Positions 27,712 to 36,766 of a stretch of DNA of 64,000 bases are shown here, piece by piece. The notes under the pieces were generated by a model that saw only the letters and a list, made by a program, of their open reading frames with translations, did not search any database and was not told the DNA's origin. The stretch comes from CAIVAT01 sp964525995 (GTDB taxonomy: Bacteria; Bacteroidota; Bacteroidia; Bacteroidales; FEN-979). The stretch spans positions 10,721-74,720 of the forward strand of contig CAZGIM010000022.1 in the NCBI GenBank assembly GCA_964525995.1, read 5' to 3'. The position numbers and the translations under genes were made by a program. How positions within the stretch are numbered: the first letter of the stretch is position 1; each line of letters opens with the position of its first letter.

Positions 27712-27728
27712 AATTCATTTTGGTGTTG

Positions 27729-28838
27729 CTATTTACCGAAAGCATATACATTTCCATCACCGGCACCCACTACCACCAGTCCGGTCACCACGGCCGGTGT
27801 GGCCACAATAGCGCTGCCGATCTCATAAACCCACTGTTCCGCGCCGGTATTCAAATCGAGGAAGCGCAGGCGTCCGTCGGAAGAAGCGATAACCACCGAC
27901 CGACCAGTAATGACCGGCGACGCATCCACCTTTCCAAGGGTCTTGAACTTCCAGAGTATATTCCCGTTCGCAGCATCAAAGCAAAAGACCATTTTGTTCT
28001 GGGTGCCGGTCACCACTTTACCATCAGCCACTGCCGGTGAGGCAATGAATGGACCGCCACCTTCTGATCTCCATAGGATTTTTCTCGTTTCCAAATCGAG
28101 GCAGAAAAACACCCCGTCATAATTCCCGGCATAGGCCCGGTTAACCGAAATCGCAGCCGACGCCGGTACATAGGTTTCAAGGTCAGCTTTTCCCAGAAGC
28201 TTTCCGTTTCCGGCATCCACAAAGTGAAGGAATCCGTCGCAACCCCCCATTACGGTTTGTTTCTGAGCAATCGCAGGTGTTCCGTTGATATAGTTTCCCG
28301 TTTCATATTTCCAGACCGGTTTCCCTGTTTCTGCATCCACGCAATGAAGGTTGAAATCATAACTGCCCACCAGGATCCAGTTTTTCTTGGCAACCGGGCT
28401 CCTGGTCCAGGTCGGACTGCCCGAAATTTGTCCTTCAGTCGTGTACTTCCATTTCAGTTTACCTGTTTCTGCATCCAGGGCATAGAGCGTACCTTCCAGA
28501 TTGCCGGCATAAATCACCTTGTCGAGCAGCAGCAACCCGGCCTCGATTGAATTCCCGGTCTCAAATTTCCATTTCAGTTTACCCGACTGTGTAAGACAAT
28601 ATACGTTACCGTCGTCCGAGCCGAAATAAATCCGTCCATTCTGGATCACTGCCGATGATTTCACCGCATCGCCGGTTTTGAAAGTCCATAGGAGTTTCAG
28701 AGGTGGCAGAACCACGGCGCTGGTGTAACCTGTCAACTCCCGGTTCCCCCGAAACGAAGGCCAGGTAGTGAATTTCGCCGGCTGCCCGTCCACAATTACC
28801 GGGAACAACATGATGATAAAAATAAATGACCGGATCAT
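27729..28838 (-). CDS. Exported PQQ-like beta-propeller protein (propeller 1)
   Basis: This 369-residue protein has a signal peptide (MIRSFIFIIMLFPVIVDG, then QPA). At least seven repeats carry the quinoprotein-type pattern [A]-W-x-[F/Y]-x-T-G ... G-x-[V/L]-[Y/H]-[A/C]-[F/L]-[D/N]: LLWTFKTGDAVKSSAVIQNG, KLKWKFETGNSIEAGLL, PVWKYETGNYINGTPAIAQK, ILWKFKTLGKVDASPVITGR. This is the BamB/PQQ_2 propeller fold. Nothing shows that PQQ is bound. It closes the run of redox genes, 17 bases downstream of the flavoprotein gene. It may be a scaffold or a redox partner on the periplasmic side; the function is unknown. Confidence 0.82.
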   Translation of the reverse strand: MIRSFIFIIMLFPVIVDGQPAKFTTWPSFRGNRELTGYTSAVVLPPLKLLWTFKTGDAVKSSAVIQNGRIYFGSDDGNVYCLTQSGKLKWKFETGNSIEAGLLLLDKVIYAGNLEGTLYALDAETGKLKWKYTTEGQISGSPTWTRSPVAKKNWILVGSYDFNLHCVDAETGKPVWKYETGNYINGTPAIAQKQTVMGGCDGFLHFVDAGNGKLLGKADLETYVPASAAISVNRAYAGNYDGVFFCLDLETRKILWRSEGGGPFIASPAVADGKVVTGTQNKMVFCFDAANGNILWKFKTLGKVDASPVITGRSVVIASSDGRLRFLDLNTGAEQWVYEIGSAIVATPAVVTGLVVVGAGDGNVYAFGK

Positions 28839-28855
28839 TTTTATCCCGTTTTAAT

Positions 28856-30418
28856 TTAATCCTTTTTCCAGACCAGGGCTCCGGTAGGACAGCAACGTAC
28901 TACTTTATCTGCCGTAATCGTGATGGCTTCCGACATCGGCCGATTCAGCGGAACCCCGATCCTGACATCGAAACCCCGGCCGATATACGATAAACCGAGG
29001 GATTCCTTCTGTTCTACCGTGATAGAGACGCACAAACCGCACCGGATACATTTCTCCGGTTCGTAAACAACCGCTGCATGCTGGTTCACCTTGTTTATAA
29101 AATTTCGGCCAGGTCCTGCAAAATGCTTCTGGTGGGCCTGGTACTCCTCGGCATACAATCTTAGTTTACACGTTTCCTGCTTCCGGCAGTCGCAATGTAT
29201 ACAACGGGCTGCCTCGCGGATGGCCTCAGCAGGTGTAAAACCCTGTAAAAAACCTCTGATAGGTTCTGTCCGCACATGAGTGGTCCCTTCCTCAAGGCAG
29301 GCTGCAAACTCCTCCTCCCGGATCACGCCAAACGACGAATTAAACCGCTTTTTAGGGCCGTGGGGTTTGCCGGTCAGCAGAAAGTGATCGGCAGACCGTG
29401 CCGCGTTTTTGCCCTGTGCAACAGACCTGACGGCCATCTGCCGTTTTCCCGTAAAGCCACCACAGACAAAAATTCCTGGATGCGTTGTTCCATAAGTAGT
29501 CTTACTGACCTTTATTCCCTGTTCATCCAGTATAAGCCCGAAATCCTCAAGGATATTTTTCTCTTCGCTGCCTGTGGCTAGTATCACAACTTCAAAATCT
29601 CTGAGCAGATGCTCTTCGAATGTATGGTCATCGATCCTGACATTCATCCTGAACTCGGCCCCCATGTTTCTGATAACATCTATTTCTGCATCCAGCACGT
29701 GACGCGGAAGCCGCTCTTCAGGGATATGGGTGCGCAACATTCCTCCCGGATCAGAATGTTTGTCAAACAAAGTACAGCCATGCCCGGCCCGGAGCATATA
29801 AAATGCGGCTGAAAGCCCGGCCGGCCCGGTACCTATGATCGCAGCCTTTTTGCCGGAAAGGGGCATTTTTAATTTTATTCCATGATTCCTGCGGGATTCA
29901 TCCGCTGCGGTAATCCTTTTGAGCAGACACACGGATACCGGCTGATCGATGGCTGACCTGTGGCATGCTTTTTCACAGGGCGCCGGACAGATATACCCCA
30001 GAATCCAGGGCAGAGCAATCTCTTCCCTGACCAAGTCCAGGGCTTCCTGTAACCTGTTCTCTGCTATCAGGCGATTCATACGGGGAATATCCATGTGAGC
30101 GGGACACGACCGCTGGCATAGTGCTTCGCAATCACCCACATGATCGCTCAGCAGTAACTCCAGAGATTCACGCCTCATTTCGCGAATCTCCGGCGAATGG
30201 GTTTGAATGATCATCCCATCTTGAGCAGGGTAGGTACACGAGGGAATGTAACTGTTTCTTTTGATGTCTTTCACCAGGCAAACCATGCACGAGGGATGGT
30301 TGTGCACTCCCGGCACATGGCACATGGAGGGAATGACGATGCCGGCAGTTGCAGCCGCCTCCATGACTGTCAATCCTTCGCTGACTTCGATGATATGATG
30401 ATCAATGCTGATGTTCAT
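28856..30418 (-). CDS. NuoG/GltD-like flavo-iron-sulfur oxidoreductase chimera
   Basis: The start is set by the ATG at 30418, which overlaps the upstream stop as ATGA; the frame continues nine codons further upstream. The 520 residues contain, in order: an N-terminal [2Fe-2S] ferredoxin domain (MCHVPGVHNHPSCMVCLV and YIPSC, as in NuoG/HydA); a GltD-type Fe-S helical domain (DCEALCQRSCPAHMDIP, GYICPAPCEKACHR); a Rossmann FAD/NAD(P) module (AAIIGTGPAGLSAAFYMLRA, ATGSEE, GIFVCGGF); and a C-terminal Fe-S segment (KCIRCGLC, CCPTGALVW). This resembles the NADPH-binding subunit of bifurcating transhydrogenases joined to NuoG/HydA cluster domains. It probably shuttles electrons between NAD(P)H and Fe-S carriers with the NuoEF fusion. 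It has no H-cluster motif, so it is not a hydrogenase. Confidence 0.82.
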   Translation of the reverse strand: MNISIDHHIIEVSEGLTVMEAAATAGIVIPSMCHVPGVHNHPSCMVCLVKDIKRNSYIPSCTYPAQDGMIIQTHSPEIREMRRESLELLLSDHVGDCEALCQRSCPAHMDIPRMNRLIAENRLQEALDLVREEIALPWILGYICPAPCEKACHRSAIDQPVSVCLLKRITAADESRRNHGIKLKMPLSGKKAAIIGTGPAGLSAAFYMLRAGHGCTLFDKHSDPGGMLRTHIPEERLPRHVLDAEIDVIRNMGAEFRMNVRIDDHTFEEHLLRDFEVVILATGSEEKNILEDFGLILDEQGIKVSKTTYGTTHPGIFVCGGFTGKRQMAVRSVAQGKNAARSADHFLLTGKPHGPKKRFNSSFGVIREEEFAACLEEGTTHVRTEPIRGFLQGFTPAEAIREAARCIHCDCRKQETCKLRLYAEEYQAHQKHFAGPGRNFINKVNQHAAVVYEPEKCIRCGLCVSITVEQKESLGLSYIGRGFDVRIGVPLNRPMSEAITITADKVVRCCPTGALVWKKD

Positions 30419-32766
30419 TGGACCTTGACGGCGTTCACCGGGCAAACCTGCCGGCAGATGTCACATTTGATGCATTTTTCGGGATCGATGATATGCACCT
30501 CATAGGGGGTGAACGGGATCGCATCGACCGGGCAGTCCTGTGCGCATTTGGTGCATCCGATACAGGTCTCCTCTACCACATAGGTGATCAGTGGCTGGCA
30601 TTTCCCTGCGGGACATTTTCCTTTGAGATGAGCCTCATACTCGTGCCTGAAATACCGTAGTGTGGATAACACAGGATTTGGAGCTGTTTTACCCAACCCG
30701 CATAAACTACCGTGTTGTGTACTGATGGCAAGCTTTTCAAGCTTTTCCAGGTCTTCTGTCGTTGCTTCGCCGTCCCTGATCTTCTCCAGAATATCAAGCA
30801 TCCTCCGGGTTCCGACTCTGCAGAATGTACACTGTCCGCAACTCTGGCTCTGAGTAAAAGAGAGAAAATAATGGGCCATATCGACCATGCAATCCGATTC
30901 ATCGAGGACAATCAGGCCTCCTGATCCCATCATGGCCCCTGCAGCCGTCAGTGCCTCGTAATCAACCGGAAGATCAGCCATCGAAGCAGGAATACAACCG
31001 CCCGAGGGTCCGCCGATCTGAACTGCTTTAAAACTTTTGCCCGATGCAATACCTCCACCGATCTCTTCCACGATTGCCCGGATGGAAATTCCCATAGGCA
31101 CTTCGATGAGTCCGCCGCGTTTTACTTTTCCCGCCAGGGCAAACACCTTGGTGCCTTTGCTTTTCTCGGTTCCGATGGCAGCAAATGAGGAGGCGCCGTT
31201 TCGGATAATCCAGGAAATCAGAGAGAAGGTCTCGGTATTATTGATCAGGGTCGGATTCCCGTTTAGACCCTTCACGGCCGGATAGGGGGGGCGTAACCTG
31301 GGTATGCCCCGGTTTCCCTCGACCGAAGCGATCAACGCGGTCTCTTCACCACACACAAAAGCGCCTGCCCCCTCAAAGATCCTTAGGTCGAATGAAAAGT
31401 CTCCATAGTTGCTATGATTTCCAAGGATTCCTTGGCGGTAACATTGTTCAATCGCCTCACGAACCCTTTGTACTGCGAGGGGATATTCGGCCCGGATGTA
31501 GAAAATACCATTATGAGCGCCGGTGGCATAGCCGGCGATCATCATCCCCTCAATGATCCGGTAAGGATAGGATTCCAGTAGCATACGATCCATAAAAGCG
31601 CCCGGATCTCCTTCGTCGCCATTGCAGATAATAACTTTTTGTGGATGGTCCTGATCGTAAACAAGCCGCCATTTCAGGCCGGTCGGGAAACCAGCCCCAC
31701 CCCTGCCCCGCAATCCGCTGGCGATTATTTCATCAATGACCTGCCTGGGCGTAATATGATCCACACATTTTCGAAAGGCTTCAAAACCCCCGTTCCGCAG
31801 ATATTCATCCAGGTCGCCCGGCCTGATAACCCCTCGGTTTTCGGTTGCAAGGCTGCGTTGCGGACCTAAAAACCGGCTTATCGGGGTGTCGCGCTGTTCA
31901 GCCTGGTAACGGGTGAACTGACCTGTTATTCCGTCATTGAGCAATTGCTCAAACATCCTGGTGATGCCCGTAAAGAGCTTTTTTCGCCTGGTGACTGGTT
32001 GAAAATGGGTCAAGAGCACCTCTTTAACCTCCTCGGGACGGACCTGTGCATAAAATGTCGGATTTTCACCGGGTTTCAGGATTTCCATGACGGGGACCTG
32101 ATTGCAGATACCTACACACCCTACCTGTTTGACATCGACAAGGATACCCGAATCGGCGATGGTTTGTTCGAGCTCTGCCTTGACTTCCGCACTTCCGCTG
32201 GCGATGCAACAGGATCCAAGCCCAATACGGATTTCACCCTGCACGTTCTCTTTATTTCTGCCGTTGTTATTTGCAGGTGGTTTGGCATGTCTCGGTCTCT
32301 TCAGGAAATCCACGAGAATCTCACCGGCTCGTCCGGGGGTAACGTGTCCGTAAGTGACGTCGTCGATACGCACTACGGGGGCAAGCGTGCAACAACCCAG
32401 ACAAGCAACCTTCTCAACAGAAAAAATTGCTGATCGGTCGGTGTTTTCGCCGGGCGCAAGCTTTAGTTCTCTTCTGAAAGCATCGTACACCTGCAAGGCT
32501 CCTTTTACATGGCATGCAGTCCCGGTACAGACCCGGATCATATGTTTTCCGGCCAGCTCGTGCCTGAACTGGGAATAAAAAGTTGAAATCCCCTGGATTT
32601 GGGACAGTGAAATGTCGGTCATCGCGCAAACCCGCTCCAGAGCCTCAACCGGAAGATAATGAAAGGCTTCCTGGATCCGTTGAAGGATTGTAATTACCTT
32701 ATCGGCCGAGGTTCCGGTCTGACCAACAATCAGATCCACCTTTTCGATGAGCTCCTCTTTTTTCAC
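30415..32766 (-). CDS. NuoE-NuoF fusion, NADH-binding module with extra Fe-S domains
   Basis: The 783-residue protein (GTG start at 32766) combines four parts. Residues 1-155 are NuoE-like (VCTGTACHVKGA, ACLGCCTLAPV: thioredoxin-fold [2Fe-2S]). About 175-265 is a second thioredoxin-like [2Fe-2S] domain (GLGSCCIASGS, VGCVGICNQVP, HndB-like). About 300-700 is NuoF with the FMN/NADH site (SGLRGRGGAGFPTGLKWRL, CNGDEGDPGAFMDRM) and cluster N3 (SCGQCTFCRVG, CGLG). The last 70 residues hold two [4Fe-4S] ferredoxin motifs (CIGCTKCAQDCP, CIKCDICRQVCP). This is the layout of HndA-HndB-HndC/HydB subunits fused into one chain. It is translationally coupled to the flavoprotein downstream. It could form the NADH site of a bifurcating enzyme or dock to the NuoEFG-less complex I. 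Confidence 0.88.
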   Translation of the reverse strand: MKKEELIEKVDLIVGQTGTSADKVITILQRIQEAFHYLPVEALERVCAMTDISLSQIQGISTFYSQFRHELAGKHMIRVCTGTACHVKGALQVYDAFRRELKLAPGENTDRSAIFSVEKVACLGCCTLAPVVRIDDVTYGHVTPGRAGEILVDFLKRPRHAKPPANNNGRNKENVQGEIRIGLGSCCIASGSAEVKAELEQTIADSGILVDVKQVGCVGICNQVPVMEILKPGENPTFYAQVRPEEVKEVLLTHFQPVTRRKKLFTGITRMFEQLLNDGITGQFTRYQAEQRDTPISRFLGPQRSLATENRGVIRPGDLDEYLRNGGFEAFRKCVDHITPRQVIDEIIASGLRGRGGAGFPTGLKWRLVYDQDHPQKVIICNGDEGDPGAFMDRMLLESYPYRIIEGMMIAGYATGAHNGIFYIRAEYPLAVQRVREAIEQCYRQGILGNHSNYGDFSFDLRIFEGAGAFVCGEETALIASVEGNRGIPRLRPPYPAVKGLNGNPTLINNTETFSLISWIIRNGASSFAAIGTEKSKGTKVFALAGKVKRGGLIEVPMGISIRAIVEEIGGGIASGKSFKAVQIGGPSGGCIPASMADLPVDYEALTAAGAMMGSGGLIVLDESDCMVDMAHYFLSFTQSQSCGQCTFCRVGTRRMLDILEKIRDGEATTEDLEKLEKLAISTQHGSLCGLGKTAPNPVLSTLRYFRHEYEAHLKGKCPAGKCQPLITYVVEETCIGCTKCAQDCPVDAIPFTPYEVHIIDPEKCIKCDICRQVCPVNAVKVQ

Positions 32767-32783
32767 CTTATAATCCCGAACGT

Positions 32784-32833
32784 ATCAATTCGTAAATACT
32801 TCATGTAAAATCGTCTCATCAATCGTAAATCCA
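32784..32833. repeat. Short CGTAAAT intergenic repeats
   Basis: The spacer between the second propeller gene and the NuoEF gene carries ATTCGTAAAT, AAAATCGTC and AATCGTAAAT variants of the arm unit of the MITE-like element. No hairpin or promoter is recognised. Confidence 0.4.
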
Positions 32834-32842
32834 TTTATTCGT

Positions 32843-34672
32843 TTATTTCCCGATACAGTACAAGTGATTGTTTCCCCGGATAAAGATGCGGCCATCAGCA
32901 AAAGCAGGGGTGCAGAAAGTTCCTTCTCCCAAAGCCGGTTGCCCGATCAGATTGAACTTCTTATCAGCAGTAAAAATATAGGCAACTCCCCGCTTATCGA
33001 TCAGGTATATCCTGCCGTCTGCAAGCATCGGTGAGGAATAGATACTTTGGTCAAAGTCATGCTCCCAGTATTTTTCACCGCTTTTTGCATCATAACAGAC
33101 CACGGTTCCATAGCTGGTTGCAAGGAACACGTATTGCGAGGTTGCGACCGGACTGGGCACATCCGAAAGATAATCCATATTATCCCAAACCACCGACGGT
33201 TGATTGCCGATCTTCACAGCCGCAAGTTTCGAATATTCATTGACCGAAAACACCATTCCATCAGCAAAGGCTAATGATGGTCCCACCTCTCCTTCAATGC
33301 AATCGATCCTCCACCGTTCCTTTCCGTTCCCCGGATCGTAAGAGATCACAGAGGGTTCGGCCGCCAGCAATAGTTCCATCCGGGTTCCGGTGTTTACCAA
33401 TACCGGTGAAGCCCAGGACACCTTGACATTCCTTGCAGTCTTCCACATAGTCTCACCGGTTCGTCCATTCAATGCCATCACTGAGGCTGATCCGCGCTGA
33501 TCATATTGTACGATGACTGCATCCCTGTACATGATCAGTGAGGAAGAATGACCGTAGTGATTCACAGGCACCCCAAGGTTTTTTGCCCAAACGATCTTTC
33601 CTTCAAGATTCAGTGCAGCGATATCGCCATTGGCAAAGATCGCATAGACCCTGCGACCGTCGGTAGTCATAGTTGGTGCGGCATAACCGGTTTCCTTGTT
33701 TACAGCCGGAACTTTAGCCGGGCTCCCGGGTATCTTTTCAATGATGGTTGTCCATACCAGGGCGCCGGTTTCGGCATGAAAACAATAAACCTCACGTTTC
33801 GACTCATTGGCGCCTGAAAGAAACACCTTATCACGCCAGATGATGGGGGAATTGAAGCCGGGAAGCGGTACCAAGCTTTTCCAGCGGATGTTTTTACCCG
33901 ATTTCCCTTCCCAGGAGGTCGGGATATTCCGGTGATAATCGATCCCGTTGCCACCAGGCCCCCTGAAACTGGTGAAATTTGCATTGATCTCTTTTTGTGT
34001 CGGATATCCTGCTTCATTGGAAATCGCTCCGGATAAAATCAGATCATGGGTAGCAGAATCTGTTTGGTTTAAGGCGGTGTCAGCAGTGTTGGTTTCGGTA
34101 ACAGAACCTGTTATTGAATCCTTCCGTATACCGGCTTCCTGTGAATCCGCACCGGGAGATGCCGAAGCCAGGGCATTCTCCAAATCACGATTCAGTTCAT
34201 GATTTGTCAGAAAGGCTGCCACCAATGCCACGAGGATGATCAAGATTCCGGTCCCTGCAATCCATTGCCGGCTTCGCCGCTGTTTTTCCCAAAAGTTTTC
34301 TTTCGGCTTCGAAGGTTCATCCGGGATGGTCTTCCTGATCATGTCTATTCCCTTAAGGCTGGCAACAACGATCAGCAGACTGATCAGCAATAAATAACCG
34401 CCTGTCCTTATCTGCCACTGGCTGGTAAAAAAAGCCTTCCGCGCTAACAGATCGAGCGACCTGATCTCCTCCCTCAAACCTTCATCCCCCGGATTGGCTT
34501 TCAAACGCTCCGTGAGAATCTTCAAGGACTGCGAATTGAGTGGATTGATCCGTTTTACCTGGAGATAATTCACGGTTATCAGCACGCTGAAGATCAGGGC
34601 AAGAACAGCCCCTGTAACCGCAACATAACCCAGGGTTCTGATGGTCTTTTCCGGTGATTTCTTATCCGACAT
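32843..34672 (-). CDS. Membrane-anchored PQQ-like beta-propeller protein (propeller 2)
   Basis: This is a 609-residue protein with three hydrophobic segments before the propeller: VAVTGAVLALIFSVLITVNY (about 14-33), GGYLLLISLLIVVASLKGID (about 87-108) and IAGTGILIILVALVAAFL (about 140-158). From about 230 a propeller domain starts with SFRGPGGNGID and repeats such as NIRWKSLVPLPGFNSPIIWR, MWKTARNVKVSWASPVLVNT and KYWEHDFDQSIYSSPMLADG. It sits between the membrane polyferredoxin and the NuoEF gene, so it is a good candidate for the membrane anchor of a periplasmic assembly. No cofactor ligands can be identified by eye. Confidence 0.8.
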   Translation of the reverse strand: MSDKKSPEKTIRTLGYVAVTGAVLALIFSVLITVNYLQVKRINPLNSQSLKILTERLKANPGDEGLREEIRSLDLLARKAFFTSQWQIRTGGYLLLISLLIVVASLKGIDMIRKTIPDEPSKPKENFWEKQRRSRQWIAGTGILIILVALVAAFLTNHELNRDLENALASASPGADSQEAGIRKDSITGSVTETNTADTALNQTDSATHDLILSGAISNEAGYPTQKEINANFTSFRGPGGNGIDYHRNIPTSWEGKSGKNIRWKSLVPLPGFNSPIIWRDKVFLSGANESKREVYCFHAETGALVWTTIIEKIPGSPAKVPAVNKETGYAAPTMTTDGRRVYAIFANGDIAALNLEGKIVWAKNLGVPVNHYGHSSSLIMYRDAVIVQYDQRGSASVMALNGRTGETMWKTARNVKVSWASPVLVNTGTRMELLLAAEPSVISYDPGNGKERWRIDCIEGEVGPSLAFADGMVFSVNEYSKLAAVKIGNQPSVVWDNMDYLSDVPSPVATSQYVFLATSYGTVVCYDAKSGEKYWEHDFDQSIYSSPMLADGRIYLIDKRGVAYIFTADKKFNLIGQPALGEGTFCTPAFADGRIFIRGNNHLYCIGK

Positions 34673-34697
34673 TTATTCCCGAAATCTATATTTTCAT

Positions 34698-34745
34698 GTT
34701 CATTCCTTCACCTGTGTTCCTGTTCACCCGTTTACCCGTTTACCT
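34698..34745. repeat. Tandem CCCGTTTA-type repeat at a gene end
   Basis: Units of CCTGTT/ACCCGTTT are repeated about five times and run into the last codons of the polyferredoxin gene, so they encode its C-terminal residues. A related array lies at 36089-36124. Confidence 0.6.
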
Positions 34746-36013
34746 TCTTTCATCGGGCAGAAATCCATACACCTCCCGCAACTGAAACAGGTTCCCTTGT
34801 CGGGAACGTAATCCTTTTGGTGCCTGCCTAACAACCGTCCGGCGATCATGATCCCTGTGACCAGTCCTATAAAGCCTCCGAGCAACCAGCTTCCTCTGTA
34901 AAAATCATCCAGTTTCTCCCGGGCTTCCTGATAGACTTCCGCCAACGGTTTTCCGGACGCCCGAAATGCTTTCAGCTCATAGGATGCATTTTTCTCAGAA
35001 ATATCTCCCGATTTCAACAGCTCTTTTGCCAGACTCACCCTGGAATTGACTCCCGCAAGGGTTTCATGGATGGCCGATACCGTCCATCCTCCGGCCACAG
35101 CAAGAAACGGGATGATCATGGTAACAATCATCAATTTTTTAACCCTCGAAGACCTGCTTTCGGGGCTTTTTGAAATGACCGGTATTGCAATTGCATCGTA
35201 AGGACATGAATGTTCGCACAACCTGCATTGGATGCATTCGGCCGGTGTGATCGTCATATGACGCCACGAAAACCTGCTGATCCAGTTGAGCAATACACCG
35301 TAAGGACAAAGAAACCGGCAGTAAGGGCGGGCAATGAAAACGCCGGCGATCAGCAACAATGCGGCAAATATGAACATGCCGAAAGAAGCATTGAACCTGA
35401 ATATCCCCACAAACGGATCGTAGCGGCAGATAATGAAATCGCTGGCCGTTGCGGCATACAAGACTGCCAGTCCCAAATAAGCATAGGGCAGGATTCCAAG
35501 CGCTGCTTTCAGTCGCGGGTTCAATGGTTGGGGCCGGAAAGCAACCAGGTCCTGGAATGCGCCAAAAGGGCATACCCCGGCGCAAAAGGTTCTGCCGAAC
35601 AGAAGGGTGAAAACAAGCGGCAGGATAAAAAATGCGATAACCGTTAACGGAAGTACATAAGAATGATCGAAGAGGGCAAGGGTGACATTCTGAATCGACC
35701 CGATTGAACATACGCAACCTTCTCGGTAAAAACCAAAATAGGCCAAAGAGAACATAGAGGTCCAGAATACACCCTTTCTTGACCGTTTACGTAACACCAG
35801 CCAGGTTACAGCCGAAAGGGCCAGTGTCAGAACAACCACGTCCATAACTGCCAGGATCTCCGCACGGGGGGATGGCAACAAGGTTTCAGGATAGACATAT
35901 CCTGTCTCAAATTCCGGTTTTGGGAACCGCTGAATGGCAAATAGATTCCCTGCCAGCAAAAGCATGATCCCTGCTGCAAATATGCGAATCGTAACTTTCA
36001 AACCCTCCGGCAC
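34724..36013 (-). CDS. Membrane polyferredoxin, NapH/NosR C-terminal type
   Basis: This 429-residue integral membrane protein starts with GTG at 36013; the next upstream in-frame codons run to a stop without an ATG. It has about six or seven helices. Two cytosol- or membrane-facing motifs, FCAGVCPFGAFQD and PYCRFLCPYGVLLN (CxxxCP), define the NapH/NosR/RdxA fold. A ferredoxin cluster motif CIQCRLCEHSCP lies at about residue 260, and a lone C-terminal motif FSCGRCMDFCP near 415. YREGCVCSIGSIQN adds cysteines at the N-terminal side. NapH-type proteins pass electrons between quinol and periplasmic carriers. The N-terminal FMN domain of full NosR is absent. It pairs with the ferredoxin gene just upstream, as in napGH. 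Confidence 0.82.
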   Translation of the reverse strand: MPEGLKVTIRIFAAGIMLLLAGNLFAIQRFPKPEFETGYVYPETLLPSPRAEILAVMDVVVLTLALSAVTWLVLRKRSRKGVFWTSMFSLAYFGFYREGCVCSIGSIQNVTLALFDHSYVLPLTVIAFFILPLVFTLLFGRTFCAGVCPFGAFQDLVAFRPQPLNPRLKAALGILPYAYLGLAVLYAATASDFIICRYDPFVGIFRFNASFGMFIFAALLLIAGVFIARPYCRFLCPYGVLLNWISRFSWRHMTITPAECIQCRLCEHSCPYDAIAIPVISKSPESRSSRVKKLMIVTMIIPFLAVAGGWTVSAIHETLAGVNSRVSLAKELLKSGDISEKNASYELKAFRASGKPLAEVYQEAREKLDDFYRGSWLLGGFIGLVTGIMIAGRLLGRHQKDYVPDKGTCFSCGRCMDFCPMKEGKRVNG

Positions 36014-36088
36014 TCTGACTAACTTGATCTTAATTGGTTAAAATCTAACAATTTCTATTATCTCCTCCCCGCTCATTGGTTCTTCCAT

Positions 36089-36124
36089 TCACCTGTTTCC
36101 CTGTTTTCCCGTTTTCCCGTTCAC
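36089..36124. repeat. Tandem CCCGTTTT-type repeat
   Basis: Four units of the type CCCTGTTTT/CCCGTTTT are adjacent just downstream of the ferredoxin gene. It resembles the array at 34698-34745 in unit length and sequence, so both gaps of this gene pair carry the same repeat family. Confidence 0.6.
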
Positions 36125-36756
36125 ACTTCTTTCCTCCCCAAACCAAGCAGCAAATATGGATTGGAAGCAGATACCTTTCTGAAGGCCTCTGAAGGACAAG
36201 CTCTGGCAATCGAACATTCATTGCAGTTAACACAACGATCGTGGCGAATCTGTAATTGTAATGAACCATTTCCGAACGAACCACATCCCTTGACACACTT
36301 GCCACACCCGATACATAATGGTTCATCAATGGTGTACTGGAAAAAAGGATCTTCAACGAATTTGCGGTTGATCGCATTGGTGGGACAAAGCATGTTCTCA
36401 GCTCCTGTGGTCAGGGTTTTGGTGTTGGGTTTAAAATATCCTCCGCAGAGATCACAATAGCCGCACATGGCATAAACATGGACACACTTGACCGCCGACG
36501 GGGTAAGCACACAGTTGGTTGCACAACGTCCGCACTGGATGCATTTAGCAGGATCGAGCTGCCACACCATCTGCCGTGTCTCGAACGACCGGGGCAAGGT
36601 ACAGGTTGAATTCTTACTGCATGCTTCACAGGGAATCGTCAACCCGCAGGTTCCCTCCTTTCCTTTTCTCAGCACCAGTGAACCGGTCAGCACCCCCAGC
36701 GCAGCGAGGATCCCTCCACGGATCAACTTGTTGAAAAACTCACGACGGGTTGACAT
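36121..36756 (-). CDS. Tat-like exported multi-[4Fe-4S] ferredoxin, NapG-like
   Basis: The 211-residue protein begins STRREFFNKLIRGGILAALG, a twin-arginine-type leader (RREFF) followed by a hydrophobic stretch. Cysteine motifs follow: CEACSKNSTC (about 43-52), CIQCGRCATNC (near 74), CGYCDLCGGYF, CIGCGKCVKGC (near 145) and CVNCNECSIARACP (near 172), enough for three or four [4Fe-4S] clusters. This fits NapG/MauM-type periplasmic ferredoxins that receive electrons from NapH. It lies 11 bases downstream of the NHL protein gene and 107 bases before the NapH-like gene. Its electron acceptor is unknown; no nap, nrf or nos reductase genes are in the window. Confidence 0.8.
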   Translation of the reverse strand: MSTRREFFNKLIRGGILAALGVLTGSLVLRKGKEGTCGLTIPCEACSKNSTCTLPRSFETRQMVWQLDPAKCIQCGRCATNCVLTPSAVKCVHVYAMCGYCDLCGGYFKPNTKTLTTGAENMLCPTNAINRKFVEDPFFQYTIDEPLCIGCGKCVKGCGSFGNGSLQLQIRHDRCVNCNECSIARACPSEAFRKVSASNPYLLLGLGRKEV

Positions 36757-36766
36757 ATCGGCAGTT

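Noticed and set aside
27729..28838. PQQ-dependent dehydrogenase
   Set aside because: The repeats are BamB/PQQ_2-like, but no catalytic aspartate or disulfide motif of methanol or alcohol dehydrogenase is seen and the length is too short, so no quinoprotein activity is claimed.
28856..30418. [FeFe] hydrogenase subunit
   Set aside because: It has the N-terminal ferredoxin domain of HydA, but the H-cluster cysteine motifs are absent.
36045..36377. 110-codon minus-strand frame after the ferredoxin
   Set aside because: It overlaps the ferredoxin gene in another frame and reads through the tandem repeat.
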